A stretch of 64,000 nucleotides of DNA from Neoconidiobolus thromboides FSU 785 (GCA_025603075.1 MU626280.1:1-64000); one strand, 5' to 3'. Positions 23,460-36,675 are shown, numbered from the stretch's first letter. The notes: generated by a model not told the origin, from the sequence alone. A program made the numbers and translations.

Positions 23460-24168
23460 TTTAATGAAAAGGTAAATTTAATTTTTAAACTTGACCATTT
23501 AAACTATTGATTGGTTAGAACGCGTTGATAAAATGAAATAATCTAATTGGTTAGTATTGGTCGCGTAAAAATTGATCATTTTGATCAAATTAGATGACCT
23601 AAAACAAAATCTGTTTAGTTAAGTATAGGTTCATTATCTGGCTCTTTGTCACTAGAATTAATTTTGTTTTAAAATGCACTATTCATTTACTAGTTAGCTT
23701 AGGTTTTAACTTTTTATTGCTTAAGATTTTCATAATGGTTAAAATAACTAAGAATAAGAGTAAAAATTGGATTAAAAAAGTCGAACTAGGTACTAATTTT
23801 TTGGCATAGTTTTTTGAAAATTGAGCTAGCAATTTAACTAGCATACATTGTGACTGAGAGTCACTTCCAGCAGGATAAAAAATCCAACTTTAGTGGCTAG
23901 GGATCATTTCCAAGAAGCAGAAAGTTAAGCTATTCTTTATTTTATTGGGCATTATAGAATCATTATATAAAATGATCTCAAATATAATTTTTAATAATAG
24001 TATGAAATTTTTACAAAATTATCAATATTTAATTAAGCACTTTTTCAGTTTGATGAGAAACAAAAGCTGATTAATTAGAAAACAACTAATAAAATGATAT
24101 ATAAGGATGTTTGAACTGGTTTTAGAATTTATTGAAAAATCAATCTAAATTTGGAGTTTTTAACATAT

Positions 24169-24265
24169 GGGGATGTTTTTTGGCTTCATTACTTTTTCCA
24201 TCTTTTAAGCGCTATTTGCGTGGAAAAATTGTTACTAAAATTCTTAAATATAAAAATACACCCCC
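24169..24265 (-). mobile_element. fold-back MITE copy 6
   Basis: 97 bp, GGGGATGT...ACACCCCC, flanked by ATAT on both sides. Confidence 0.85.
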
Positions 24266-24448
24266 ATATAATTAACTAAATTTGAAAAAAGGTAAAGTTG
24301 AATTTTTTTATTTAACCTAAAAGTTTGATCTAGCTGTTTTGTTTTCTTTAAGTTAGTTTTTTTGATTATATACTTTATACTATTTTTATTAAACACTCAA
24401 ACTTTATTATATGTATAATAAATATATAATACATATATAATACATACG

Positions 24449-24519
24449 TAAAGATGTATTTTTTGTTTAAGAATTTTATTAGTAATTTTTTTACTCAAAT
24501 AACATTTAAAAAAAACTTA
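24449..24519 (+). mobile_element. fold-back MITE copy 7, truncated
   Basis: Only the 5' part is recognisable, from AAGATGTATTTTTTG to the CTCAAATAACATTTAAAA segment. The 3' end is missing. Confidence 0.55.
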
Positions 24520-24632
24520 TGCATATAACTGTTTTCTTTTACTTGATATTAAAATTAAAATAGAATGCAAGCTTTTATAATTAAGCTTCAAAATAAAATT
24601 CTTTGAAATTTTGATATAACAAAAAAACACAT

Positions 24633-24730
24633 GGGGGTATATTTTTTTGTATAAGAATTTTACTAACAATCTTTGCACTCAAGTAGCGCTCAAAAAATGA
24701 AAAAAATAATGAAGCCAAAAAAACATCCCC
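24633..24730 (+). mobile_element. fold-back MITE copy 8
   Basis: 98 bp, GGGGGTAT...ACATCCCC. Flanks are ACAT and ATAT, one mismatch. Confidence 0.8.
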
Positions 24731-24842
24731 ATATATTATTATTAATAAAATTAACCAATTGGTATATAAAACTGGTACTTTAAAAGAAATAAAAAATAAA
24801 AACCAGTAAATAAAATCATTGTTAGTTATAGCTTCAGTATAT

Positions 24843-24924
24843 AGGAATGTTTTTTCCACCTTTTAAGTGCTATTTGAGCGAAAAAAATTGCTAGTGAAAT
24901 TTTTAAACACAAAAATATATCCTT
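24843..24924 (-). mobile_element. fold-back MITE copy 9, internally deleted
   Basis: About 82 bp in reverse orientation. It lacks the GGCTTCATTAC segment next to one end. Flanks are ATAT and ATAC. Confidence 0.65.
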
Positions 24925-25006
24925 ATACATTTTTGATAAATGTAAAAATTCTAGATTTATAAGTAAAAATTGATATAATTAAAAACAATTGATAATAAAA
25001 ATACAA

Positions 25007-25092
25007 AGTTATGTTCAAAAATTTTATTAAATTTTCTTATTTAAATAGTGTTTAAAAAATAAAAAAGTAATAAAGTTAAAAACGCTTTCTAA
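25007..25092 (+). mobile_element. fold-back MITE copy 10, decayed
   Basis: A degenerate match to the internal part (TTCAAAAATTTTATTAAATT, then AGTGTTTAAAAAATAAAAAA). The ends are lost. Confidence 0.35.
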
Positions 25093-25241
25093 TAATAAAA
25101 TAAACATAATGATAAAAAATAAAGCAAAAATAGATAAAAATTTTAATAAAAATAAAATATTATATAAATTCTATAAATTTTGTGTTAATACTTAAAAATA
25201 TATAATAAAACTGTTGGAAAATCAAACAACAGAAGCTATAT

Positions 25242-25336
25242 GGGGATGTATTGTGTTTAAGAATTTTACTAGTAATTTTTTCGCTCAAATAGCGCTTAAA
25301 AAATGGAAAAGTAATGAAATCAAAAAAAACATCCCC
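25242..25336 (+). mobile_element. fold-back MITE copy 11
   Basis: 95 bp, GGGGATGT...ACATCCCC, flanked by ATAT on both sides; close to the family consensus. It lies 180 bp upstream of DPB2. Confidence 0.88.
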
Positions 25337-25515
25337 ATATTTGATTTTTTTTATAATTTAATTGAATATTTTTATACTCTTCTGCATAAACTTTGATAAA
25401 ATTTAGTAAATTACAAAAAAAACTTTAGGCTTTATAAATTTGAACAAATCAAATTTCAATTTTTATTTTTATTTAGAAAGAGATTGATTTTAATCCTCAC
25501 ATTAGCAATAAAAAT

Positions 25516-27441
25516 ATGGATGCTTTTAATTTCAATAGTGATGATAGTGAGAATACCAACGATAGCATTGGGTATGAATTCAACGCCGAAATCAATGACA
25601 ATCCAAATAGTGAGATTGAAGAAAAATCGGATTTTAATTTTGACCAACAACAAGAAGATGAGATCATTGAAGATATCTCCCTTAATGAAGATAATATCTA
25701 TTCCGATTTGGACATACAACAAACTAATCAGGATATAAATTCTGATTTAGAATTACAAGAAAATTTTAATTATACACGTTCTATGAGTTCTCACAAAAGA
25801 ATGCATCGATTGGATACAGTTGATTTAGGCACTGAGATTGGATACAATCAAAGTATTCGTGAACCTGAAGGATATGAATCGGAATTAGAATATAGGTTTC
25901 AAAATGAGCTTTCATTTCAAGAAGTAGATGAAGAGGAGAAGTTCGATGTAGAAGAGGTTAATAGAGTAAAAAGGATTATGTTTCGAATTGCTACAAAACA
26001 ATTTGGTTTAACGTTTGATACTATTACCTTTTGGTTTATTTTTAAATGGTTAAAAGTCAATAATTTTGCAGAAATTAATGAGGAAAAGGAGACAGTTAAA
26101 ACAATTCATATTATTTGTGATAAAATCAATAATCGATATCGTAAGTTATTTATTTATTTATTTTAAAGTTATCTTTTTAACCAGGATATTAATCATTCTT
26201 TATTTAGCTGGTATTCAACATTTAGAGTATGAACATGTCAAAAAAATTATTGAAGAATTAAACACAACATTTGAATTGAATGAATTCGGTGACCCAGTTA
26301 TTCGTCCTAATATTAATTTTGATAATACACAAGAAGATAATAATAATTTTACCAATTTTGATAAAGGAAATATATTAGATATAACTAAATACTTTAATGT
26401 AGTTAATGCTTTTGATATGCCGTTATTTTATTATTCAGAAGAATACAAAACTTTTTTACAGTAAGTAAAAACTAATTGAAGTTGGCTAAAAGAAGTGTTT
26501 ATTGATGTATATTTATAAATAGGAAACCTAAAGAAAATAAATTATTTTTAAATGCAAATGAAAGGGCTAAAATTTATCAAGAAAGATATCATTTACTAAA
26601 GAAAAAAATAATGAGAAGTGGAAAATTTATTACACCATCAGCTTTTAATACTAATAAGAATGGAATTCAAGTAAATATTATTATTATATTCATTATTTAT
26701 TTATTCCTTCTATTTAGTTATTAGATATTAAATCTTTAATTGGACGATATAATCAGCATTATTGTTTATTTGGCATGTTATTAAAAAGAGGAGAAAATGA
26801 ATATTATTTAGAAGATTTAGAATCGAATGTTAAATTAGAATTTATCAATAATTATGTAAGCTATATTATTTATATTATTATGGTTTAAAGTTTAATGGAT
26901 TTAATATATTATTATTGTTATTATAGAAATTAAATAAAGGATTATTTACAACTGAATGTTTTGTTTTAATTGAAGGTGAAATGGGAGAAGATGAAATTTT
27001 TAGCGTTAAAAATTTATTATTACCTCCTTATGAATCGAATGAATTTTCAAAGTAAGTTTTATTTTTTATTTTTTATTTAATAACCTTGAAATTTAATAAA
27101 AATCAATTAGAAATTATAATGAAGTAGACTGGATTGATATTCATTCTAATAGAATACCAACGGTAAGTTTTATTATTATCATTTGATATTTATTTTATAT
27201 GTTTATTTTGTATTTTTAGAATACATTATCATTATTAAAAGAAGAATTTGAAAATGTATCATTTATATTTTTATCAGATATTTATCTAGACCAATCAACT
27301 ACATTTGATGGATTAAATAAATTGTTTATGGAATTAGAAAATACAGAAATACCCTTAGCTATTATAATGATGGGTAGTTTTAATTCAAGTAGAATTTTAT
27401 ATAATGATTTAGATACTACTCAATATAAAGGTAATTTAATA

Positions 27442-27520
<79 letters not shown>

Positions 27521-28420
27521 TGGTATATTAATTTATCCTTTATTATAGAAAATTTCACTAAATTAGGCAATTTAATATCTAAATTTGAAAAAATATCTCG
27601 ATGGACAAAATTTGTATTTATTCCAGGACCTAATGATCCAGTTTATTTATATACATTACCAATACCTGCTTTAGATTCATACTTTTATGGTGGTTTAAAA
27701 AATAAAGTCAACCAATTTCTATTTACTTCCAATCCAACTAGGTAAATTTATTTATTACTATTATTATTATTATTTGCAATATAGTTTATAATATAATATC
27801 TGATATATATATTTTTAACATTTTTTAGAATAACGATCCTTGATAAAGAATTAATATTTATGCGACAAAATTTAATGCATAAAGTATTAAGAAATTTAGC
27901 AATTCCATTACCTGAGAAATTTACTAATAGTCCTGAATTGATACAAGAAATGGTAACTGATAATAATAATAATAATAATAATAATAATATATCTAATATA
28001 TCTTTTAAATTTAGTTATATAAAACTATTTTAGCTAATAAACATCTAAGCCCATTACCAATCAATATACAACCAATATTAGTTGCATTTGATTCTGCTTT
28101 AAGGTTATATAATAATCCAGATTTAGTAAGAAATCATTCATTTTATTTATTAGTTTTTATATTAATATTAATTTTTATTTTGTAGTTAGTAATAGCAGAT
28201 GAGACTTCGTCATATAATACAATTTATAAAGATGTAATTTGTATTAATCCAGGTTCATTTTCATCTATTTTCAATACTAGTTCATTTCAATATCATTTAT
28301 ATAAACCAATATTGAATCTTTCGGAAACTAAGTAAGTTGTCATTTATTTTTAAAGGGAATCTATTTTAATGTTGATTTTAATTTAGAACTATAACTGTAA
28401 CTTCAGAAACAAAAATATAA
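25516..28420 (+). CDS. DPB2: DNA polymerase epsilon subunit 2 (B subunit)
   Basis: Twelve exons (25516-26140, 26208-26460, 26523-26670, 26718-26855, 26927-27051, 27111-27162, 27220-27430, 27549-27741, 27829-27952, 28015-28125, 28186-28331, 28387-28420) join in frame to 719 residues. After an acidic N-terminal extension of about 150 residues comes the N-terminal helical domain (RIMFRIATKQFGLTFDT). An OB-fold region (SLIGRYNQHYCLFGML) and the inactive phosphoesterase domain follow, the latter with FIFLSDIYLD, IIMMGSF and FVFIPGPNDPV. This is the essential non-catalytic subunit linking polymerase epsilon to the CMG helicase. The seventh intron contains a long AAT microsatellite. The yeast protein is of similar length (about 690 residues), so the extension is offset by shorter regions elsewhere. 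Confidence 0.92.
27446..27521. repeat. (AAT)n microsatellite inside a DPB2 intron
   Basis: About 25 AAT units between a good donor (AAAG|GTAATT) and acceptor (TTATAG). Read as coding it would give poly-Asn, but the flanking exons join cleanly without it. Confidence 0.85.
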
Positions 28421-28568
28421 ATATATAATTTAATAAAAAAGATAATTCATTTATTATTATTATTATTTTATACTCAATAAAAAAATCATAATTCTAGAAA
28501 AAAAATCTATCACCTACTATTTTCTATATAAATAAACCTTTTATCCATCTACCCCATTACTAATCAAA

Positions 28569-30659
28569 TTAAACCATTGCTTTAATTTCAGTAGTCGTAT
28601 TATTATTATCACTAGTATTATTATTTTCTAAAGTATTATTTCTACCTTCTTTTCTATTTTTTTTAATTCTATAATGAATGTCACAAATCATTTTATCTTC
28701 ATTATTATTTTCTTCTTTCCCTTCATTACTTTCTTTACATTTTAAAATACAACACTTTTTACAAGCTTGATGAATACATTTTGAACTAGCTACATTAGGA
28801 CAATTGGGACATATTAATTTATCAGGAATTCTTTTTGTCTGAACTAAAAAAATCAAGGTTATCAAAATTAGGCCGATGAACACTATATAGAAAATAGATC
28901 AAAAACCTTACCATTATTATTATTATTATTATTATTATCATTCTCTAGTTTCCTCTTTCCATCTTTTTCTTTTATTAATTTTTCCCTTTTTTCTATTTCT
29001 TTTTCTTCTTTAGTTTTCTTTTGATTATGCACGTTTTCTGGTCTTATATAAGGTTGACATATCCAATGGGGCAATTGTTTGATTCCTTTTTCATCTACTG
29101 TTACTGTATATTCAAAATTAACTTTACTGGCATCTTCCTATTAAATTCAAATAATTTAATTAAAATTCAAATATTTGAAACTGAATGTAGCTTACCTTTA
29201 GTTTCTCATTTAATTTATCACAGACAATTTCAAAATCTTTTAATTCACTAGCCGTGGCTAGTTGATCTCTTAATTCAGTATACATGGATAAGCTAAATAA
29301 TCAATCAATAATTAATATCTCATCCTTCTTATATTAAATTAACTTTTTGTATCTTCACTTACCAAGATTTATAAAGTTTAAAAAGATGTGCACGAATATA
29401 AGCCGTTTTATTTAATTTTGGATACTCTTTACATAATTTGATATATTCTTCAGCAATTTCATAAATTGGTATTTCTTTGTTAGAAAATAAGGCTGGATTG
29501 TAAAGTAGGGCTTCTATATTAGGAGAAGAATAGAAGTTAATATATAGATTAAAATTTTAAAAAAATATTGGATAATAAATGAAGCAACTTACCTGCTGAC
29601 ATAACTCCATCTACTCCAGTAGCTTTCATACATTTTTCAATATCTTCAAAATACAATATATTCCCATTGGCAAATACGGGGATATTAACGGAATTTCTGT
29701 AAAATTATTTTGATTCATTAATCTATTTTATAGTATCCATTTCCTAATATTAATTACTTAACAATTCTAATCTGTTCCCAATCGGCTAATCCTGTATTAT
29801 GGCCTTTTTGTTCACGTAATCTACCATGCACGGTCAATAACTAGATATCAAAAAAATTAATCCATTATTATTATAATTATTGAAATTAAGACTTACTTGA
29901 CAGCCTGCTTTTTCTAACATCTTAGCATATCGCACTGTTTTTTCAACTTCTGGAAAAATTCGAATTTTACAAGTTACAGGAATATTTAAATTATCGTGTA
30001 AATTTTTAACTATAAAAATAAATTTAAAAATCAATATTCCAATATTGTACCATATTATACAAAATTATTAAATCATTTAAAAATTTGTCTCACTTACCCA
30101 TTTTCTCGATCAACTCCCATTCCTCCATTAAATACGAGCCATAATGACCTCTTCTAGCAATATGCTGAGGACAACCTAAATTGATATCAACGGCATCACA
30201 TTTATCTTCAATTAATTTAGCTGCTTTTAATAAGTGGTCTGGATCATTAGCACAAAACTAAAAACATCAAAGCTTCATTAGTAAAAATTCTCCAGTTCGA
30301 CATCATCTACTATTTTCTAAATAGCTTAATTTTCTTTCTTTTTAACTTACTTGTACCACTAATGGTCGATCTAATTGTCCTTCAATAGCATCAAACATAT
30401 CTTTACGATATTTATCCGAAACTTCATCACCAAACATACGTGCATGATACATGGGTGTATAGCATAGCTCCGCTCCATATTTTCGACATAATAATCGCCA
30501 TACTAACTCACTTTGATCGACCATGGGGGCAACAATGTATTTGCTAGAATTCAACGTTTGTTTCCAAAAATTAAAAGAAGTAAGTTTGCGGGACATATCG
30601 ACAGAATGAGAAGTAGAAGTAGATACAAATTGTTGTTCAAGTTTTTGCTCGGTTGACAT
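28569..30659 (-). CDS. DUS1: tRNA-dihydrouridine(16/17) synthase
   Basis: A multi-exon gene starting at the ATG at 30659. The FMN-binding TIM barrel begins [20 protein letters not shown], followed by [11 protein letters not shown], the signature [20 protein letters not shown] (catalytic Cys in GCPQ), [20 protein letters not shown] and VFANGNI. These identify the Dus1 branch, which reduces uridines 16 and 17 in the tRNA D-loop. The C-terminus has a Cys-rich block ([28 protein letters not shown]), a possible metal site. Two poly-Asn runs occur in the C-terminal part, one from a TTA/TAA repeat at about 28914-28940. The 3' end faces DPB2 at 150 bp. The gene is divergent from the GTPase gene. Confidence 0.9.
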
Positions 30660-31408
30660 TTAGTAAAAAGAATTACTAAGAAAGTTAAAAGAAGTAGAAT
30701 ATTGGTTGGAATTTGGGAATTTTTTTGTGGTGCTTGATTTGTTTTTAATTGGTAAATTTTTAAATTAAATTGAGCAAGATACCCTCAACCCCACTAGTAG
30801 CTAATCATTCTTCGATTTTAGCAACTAGCTGTCTGAAACTCAATTCATCTCAATTACAACAATTATAAAAATCAAGCGCAGTATTAAGCATTCTTAGCAT
30901 TAAGTTGGTCCAAAATGGCAAAATCTTTAAGCTTAAAATTTAATTAGAATAAAACTTGTTCTTGAAGCTTTTACGATTCTTTTACGGCACATCTAGCTAT
31001 TGATTTAAGATAGGTACTATCTATAAAATCATTTAAAAGTTTTAAACTAGCTTATTTTGAAACAAAAAACAAAAACTAATTGTAAAAATCATCGCTAATT
31101 AGGCCATAACGCAACTGTAACAGTTATATTCAAAATTTATACCAATCACAAAAAAAAATTAAATGAGCGGGACTATTGGCGGGTTATGGTAGTTTTTAAA
31201 TAACTAAATTGAAAGCATAGCAGTAATAAACAGGATGATCTGATAGCATGATATTAGTTAACGATTTATTATGGAATAAATAATAAATAGAACCATTTTT
31301 AATGAGGGAGTATAAAAGTATATATATAAGTATTTAGTTATACTTTTTGAACTTTGTTTTATCTATTTTTCAACTTTTGCTATTTTTTAATAGTTTTCAA
31401 TCCTGATA
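30660..31408. promoter_or_regulatory. shared upstream region of DUS1 and the GTPase gene
   Basis: About 750 bp between two divergent starts, AT-rich. No defined motif is recognised. Confidence 0.3.
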
Positions 31409-32391
31409 ATGACAATGGTAACCCGAATGAATAGCAAACAAATTAATATCCTCATCCTTGGTAGTCCTAATAGTGGAAAGACGACTTTAATTAATCAATT
31501 ATTACTTGTTAAAGAGAAAGATAAAGAAGTAAGGATAACAACAATGAGATTATTATACTAACATGTTAATCTATTAAATAGGATATAGATCTACTTTCCA
31601 GAGATAGTTTATTTAATGAAATTAAAAAAAAAGTATGTTATTTTGATCATGAATTTGTAATGAATCTAATGGATACCAAAGGTAAGTTATTAAAGTTTCA
31701 TTCTTTTATATTATATATAATAAACTAATAAATTAAAACTAAGTTAATTAATACTTTTTCTTTTAGGTTCCGAAGAATATTACTTTAATAGAAAAGATTT
31801 GTATTCTGAAACAGATATTATAATACTCACTTTTTCTTATGATTGTTTATCTACCTATGATGATTTATTTGATTATGTAAGTTTTATTTTAGATATTATT
31901 AGAATTCAGTTACTATGTTAATTAAATTAATTTATTAATAAGTTGTTATTAGTGGATGAAAGAAATTGAAGAAAGCACATTAAATTATGGCAAAAGGATA
32001 CCAGTATTAATAGTTGGTACAATGAGAGACAAGAAAAAAATCAAATTTCACTATAAAGATTTATTTATTCAAAAAGTGAGTTTAATTGTATTATTGTTAT
32101 TATTCATATTAATTCAATTTCTTATTCAATTAGCATAACTTAAAAGTCCAAGATACTGCTTATAATTGCTTTTTAGAATGTAGTCAATATCAACCTCATT
32201 CTTTTGATTTAATATTAGAAAAAATATTAGACACTTTCATTGCTTTTTATTATCTGAAAGACAAATCTTATTTTAACAATAATATTAATTTTATAGAAGA
32301 TAGTAAGAGGCAAGTAGCTAATAAAGAACAACCGATAAAAGTTAAAAAGAAAAATAGTGTGACTACGTTTTTTAAAAAATTAATGAAATAA
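31409..32391 (+). CDS. atypical Rho/Ras-like small GTPase
   Basis: Five exons (31409-31528, 31582-31681, 31767-31876, 31953-32075, 32134-32391) give 236 residues. The fold follows the Ras superfamily: P-loop GSPNSGKTTL, switch-II region DTKGSEEYYF, ILTFSYDCLSTYDDLFDYW, base-recognition strand VLIVGTMRD, and FLECSQY for the last motif. It departs from active GTPases in two places. The DTAGQ-type motif reads DTKGS, so the catalytic Gln is absent, and the (N/T)KxD motif reads TMRD. The C-terminus is polybasic (VKKKNSVTTFFKKLMK) without a CAAX box. It may be a constitutively GTP-bound or non-hydrolysing form; that is inference. Its closest family is uncertain. Confidence 0.72.
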
Positions 32392-32727
32392 AATCTTCCA
32401 CTTTTCACTTAATTTAATCGAATGTGCCCTAGAAAATGAAAGTAATACAAGGTGCACTTTATTCTTGAGTCTCTTAAAATGTAGGAATTTATTTATTTTA
32501 TCTTGGTTACTTATTATCGATAATATTATCTTTCAAGCATTCGATTTTGTTATTATAAATAAAGTTCTCCATTATTTATATCATTCAAAATCAAGATATA
32601 AAAGCAATCATTCATTTTTTAATATTTCAAATTTATTCAAAAACAGTAAAAATATAGAATAGGAGATAATAATACAACTAAAACATTAGTTAAAAAAGAG
32701 AAATAAAAAAGTATTTCTAAATCGACA
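32392..32727. other. intergenic between convergent genes
   Basis: A 335-bp AT-rich spacer. Open frames here are short and not supported. Confidence 0.4.
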
Positions 32728-34885
32728 TTAAACTAAAAAGGTGGTATCCACATTATGAGCGAAATCCCAAATTAATAGATTTTGTTCTTGAGAACACGAA
32801 ATTAATTTAGTATCCGAAAATTGTAGTTTAAAGATTCTAGATTGATGGCCATGTTGTAAATCTAACATTAATTTCCCTGTATTAATATCCCAAATTTTAA
32901 TAGTATGATCATAACTACCGGATATTAATCGATTCCCTTGAAATTGTAAACTACGTACTAAGTCATTATGGCCAATTAATGTTTTAATACATTTTCCGGT
33001 TTTAATATCCCAAATTTTAATTGTTTTATCACTGGAACCGGACACAATTATATCTTCATTCATTTGTAAACAAGCAATACCACGTAAATGACCAATAAAT
33101 GCTTTAATACATTGACCACTATTTAAATCCCATAATAAGATACTACGATCACCGGATGCAGATACTATTTTATCACCATAAATATCAATGGCATTAACAG
33201 CTACTCTATGACCATTTAAGCTGCGAATTAACTTCCCAGTTTTTATATCCCAAATTTTTATAGTTCGATCTTTACTACATGAAACTATAACTTTCTCATT
33301 AAATTTTAAATTCAATACAGAATCTGTATGCTCAGTTAAACGATGTAATATAGTGGCTTTATTAAGATCCCAAATAATTATTGAACCATCCGAAGAACCG
33401 GAAATTAATATATTATCTTTAAATTGTAAACATAATACAGAACCTGTATGACCATAATAAATTCTCAAACATTTTCCAGTCTTTATATCCCATAATTTAA
33501 TAGTATCATCTCTTGAACCCGATAAAATTTTAAAATTATCAAATTGTAAACAATAAATACCTTCTTGATGAGCTAATATATATTTTAATGTATAATTTCC
33601 AAGTTTCCAATTATTTTCTAGTAATTTTCGTTGTTGATATAAATATTTCCAATTAATTTCGTATTTTTTATAACCTGTTTTTGGGTTATAGTGTTTAATC
33701 TCATGTTTTTTGATATTAAATTTGTAATCAAAATAATCCAAATGGTTATATTCATTTAACCCTGGTATAATTGTATTATTGATATTATTTATTATTGGAC
33801 TATTCATCATTGGGCTTGGGGATTCACTAAATAATCCAGGTGTATTTAGCAATTCATTATTATTCATCATCAACATATTATTATTAATTGTTGTATTATC
33901 ATTAATATTATTAATTGTTACAATATCGATCGTATTATTATTACTATTATTATTTATACTGTTATTATTAGCCATTATTCTTGGACTTAATGGTAAACCA
34001 AGGTTATTGTTATTCCCAACCCTTGGACTCAATGGTATATTTAAACTAGGAGATAATGGATTTGTTTGTGGTACTACTCTTAAACCTAGCATTGGAGAAG
34101 TAGAGGTATTATAAGGTAAACGAAATTGAGAAGTCATTGGTGAAGATGGGGTTGATATCGAATTAAAGGGTAATAAATTACTATTATTATCATTATTGTT
34201 ACTGTTGATATCAATTTGATTAAAATTAGTAATAAATTTATTAATTTCTATATAATAGGGAATAATATTAATAAACTATAAGCATTATAATAATATAAAA
34301 TAATTTACCCTCATCTGAAGTTTCAATTAGTTGATTATCATCATCACTTAAACTGTTACTAATTTCCTTTTCTCCTTCTTTCCCATTATTGCCATTATTT
34401 TGATTTAAAAAAGTTAATATTAATTTTAGATTATAGTAATAATTTTCTTTTTCAAACATTTTTTTCCAAATACTTTGATCTTGAATTATCTTATTCCAAT
34501 GTTTACTAACTAAACTACAATTCATTAAAGTTTGAAAATCCGTATAGCTTAAGATGTTTGTGGCTATTTCAATCGGTAATTCGGTTAAGAAATCTTTATG
34601 TAATAATGGAGCAAGACGATTGATGACAGTGCTCATAGTTGAAGTGGATAAACTTAAGAGAATGTTCATGGCTAACTCTAAAGAATGAAAGTAAAGGCAT
34701 TAGTAAATGTTTTAAGAGGAGGATAATCGAATGCTACCTGCTTTTTGTTGATCATTCCAATTATTAATAAATGAAGGTAGTTCTAATTTTTTTAATTCGG
34801 AATATCCTTCATCTGTGATTTTACCATTAGAAGAAAGTATTGAAGGATCTTCTTTGAATTCATTGTTATTATTATTGAGACCCAT
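32728..34885 (-). CDS. F-box/WD40-repeat protein (SCF substrate receptor)
   Basis: Exons 34885-34738, 34677-34309 and 34247-32728 join to 678 residues. An F-box (LTELPIEIATNILSYTDFQT ... VSKHWNKII) sits at about residues 75-125. A long Asn-rich low-complexity linker follows, then a region with WKYLYQQRKLLENNW, and seven WD40 repeats to the C-terminus, each with a GH...D...LWD/IWD pattern such as SGSRDDTIKLWDIKTGKC. This is the layout of Cdc4/Met30/Fbw7 proteins, which bring substrates to SCF ubiquitin ligases. The layout leans towards a Met30/Pof1-like receptor, but I cannot fix the orthologue or the substrate. Confidence 0.88.
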
Positions 34886-36675
34886 AACTGAAGTATGAAA
34901 TTATTGATTCACTATTATTTCCTTAAATCCAAAAATATAAAAACGCAAGTTGCTAATATAAAAAAAACTACAAAAATTAATATATAAGAAAAATTATAAA
35001 CTCCCAAAACATAAATTTTTAATCTATTTTATACTCTTTTTTTTCTCCTCCACTTTTTTAGTGAATCTTAAGCATTTTGATTTCTAACTGTTAACAAATT
35101 CTAAGTTCAAACCAAAAGCTCCTTTTATTTTTATCCAATTATTTTCTATATATGCAACCTCCCATTGGTTAAAATGAATTCACCACCCCTCCCTTAAGCT
35201 TCAACTTGAAATTGAAAATAGTTGTTCTTCAAGGCTGATCATTTTAAATCTTTTTTTGTTAATTGATTGAATTTATATAAATTAAGATATTAATTTAATT
35301 TAAATAAAAAAAGGGATGAATGAAACATTATTTATAATTATTATTTGGTTGAATATTTGGGATTTATAAGTAAGCAGAATATGATTTTTAGGGTTGTTTG
35401 TAGGGTTCGGAAGTAAAGTGGCTTTTTTACATGTTCTAGATAAATCAATCTATTAACTATTGTGGAGTGAATCTATTAATTAAAAGCAGTGTGTAGTAAA
35501 CTATTTATTTTATTAATATAATTTTATAAGTGACCAACTTTTTAATTATTTCTCTCTCTCGCTTCTATTTAATCTATTTTTAATATTCCAAACTAAACCT
35601 TGAAGTTGAAAATAAATTTACTTTCCAGATTAAGTTAACTTTGAATATTTCATTTAATTACATTAAATATTACTAATCTATTAATGAAATTTATAACAAT
35701 TTTCAATGTTTGATTTTATATTATATAAAATTAAAGTAAGTGAACTTAATATTTTATTCTCTTGATCTATTAATATCATTAACTGATTTGTGAGGTCATT
35801 AAAATAAACATTAACTCATAATTTTAATAATCCGATATTATATTAATATTAATAAAATATTAAAAATTCAAGTTCGGCTAAATTGTTTGTAAATGCCAAT
35901 AGATAATCTATTATTTATTTTATATAGTAATGATAAAGAAATGAAGGTGAGAATCTGGAGATTATGTCATTGTTGTTTTATAGAGGATATTAATAATTGC
36001 ATTCTTGATATATAGTAATTCAATATAGAGTAATGATATATAATAAATTTGTTTCAATTACAATTTACATTCTGAAAATTACTGTAATTTCAAAATCACA
36101 TAAAACTATCCATTTCATCAACTCCTTATATTATCGATATCTACCAACCCTTATTTCAATTGAAAAATAAAAAAATATTTACTTTTTAATAACGTCATTG
36201 AAAATGGAACACATGAATATAAAGAATAAATAACTCTCAAAGTATAAAATGAAGTCATATATCGGCTAAATTCGAGTATTATAAGTGATGATATTAACGT
36301 TAGGCTGGATTTCTAATAGGCTGAATATGGTCCATTTCAAATATCATCAAACTAAAGGTTGCATTAATTTCTAATAAATTTTAAGGTGCATTTGGCCACA
36401 GGTAAAATAGAGGGAATTTAAAATAATTATCAGTATCATGAGGCTTCGGTTTTTTGTTACTTTGTCGGATAATAACTCGGCATTTAGAAATAAATTGATA
36501 GCATAAATATCAATTGATATTAAATCAAGTGACGCTTTTCTATTAAAGATAATAACCTATACGAAGCATTTGATATTAAAAATAGTTTCAAAATGAAATT
36601 TCTTACAGTTAAGTCTATCAAAATAACTTATTAAGTTCTCTTTATACAATTATATTATCACCCATCTCTTAACAA
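34886..36675. other. gene-free stretch
   Basis: Very AT-rich upstream region of the F-box gene and beyond. I see no gene and no fold-back element. Confidence 0.45.

Larger units (their letters stand above)
23460..25515. other. intergenic between two replication genes, rich in fold-back elements
   Basis: AT-rich 2-kb spacer between divergent POL1 and DPB2 with six full, partial or decayed fold-back elements between 24.17 and 25.34 kb. Open frames here are built from those elements. Confidence 0.6.

Noticed and set aside
24581-24859. Minus-strand 92-codon hydrophobic frame
   Set aside because: It runs through fold-back copy 8 and into copy 9; the hydrophobic residues come from T-rich repeat sequence.
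27322-27531. Plus-strand frame ending in a long poly-Asn run
   Set aside because: The first part is DPB2 exon 7; the Asn run is an AAT microsatellite in an intron with good splice sites on both sides.
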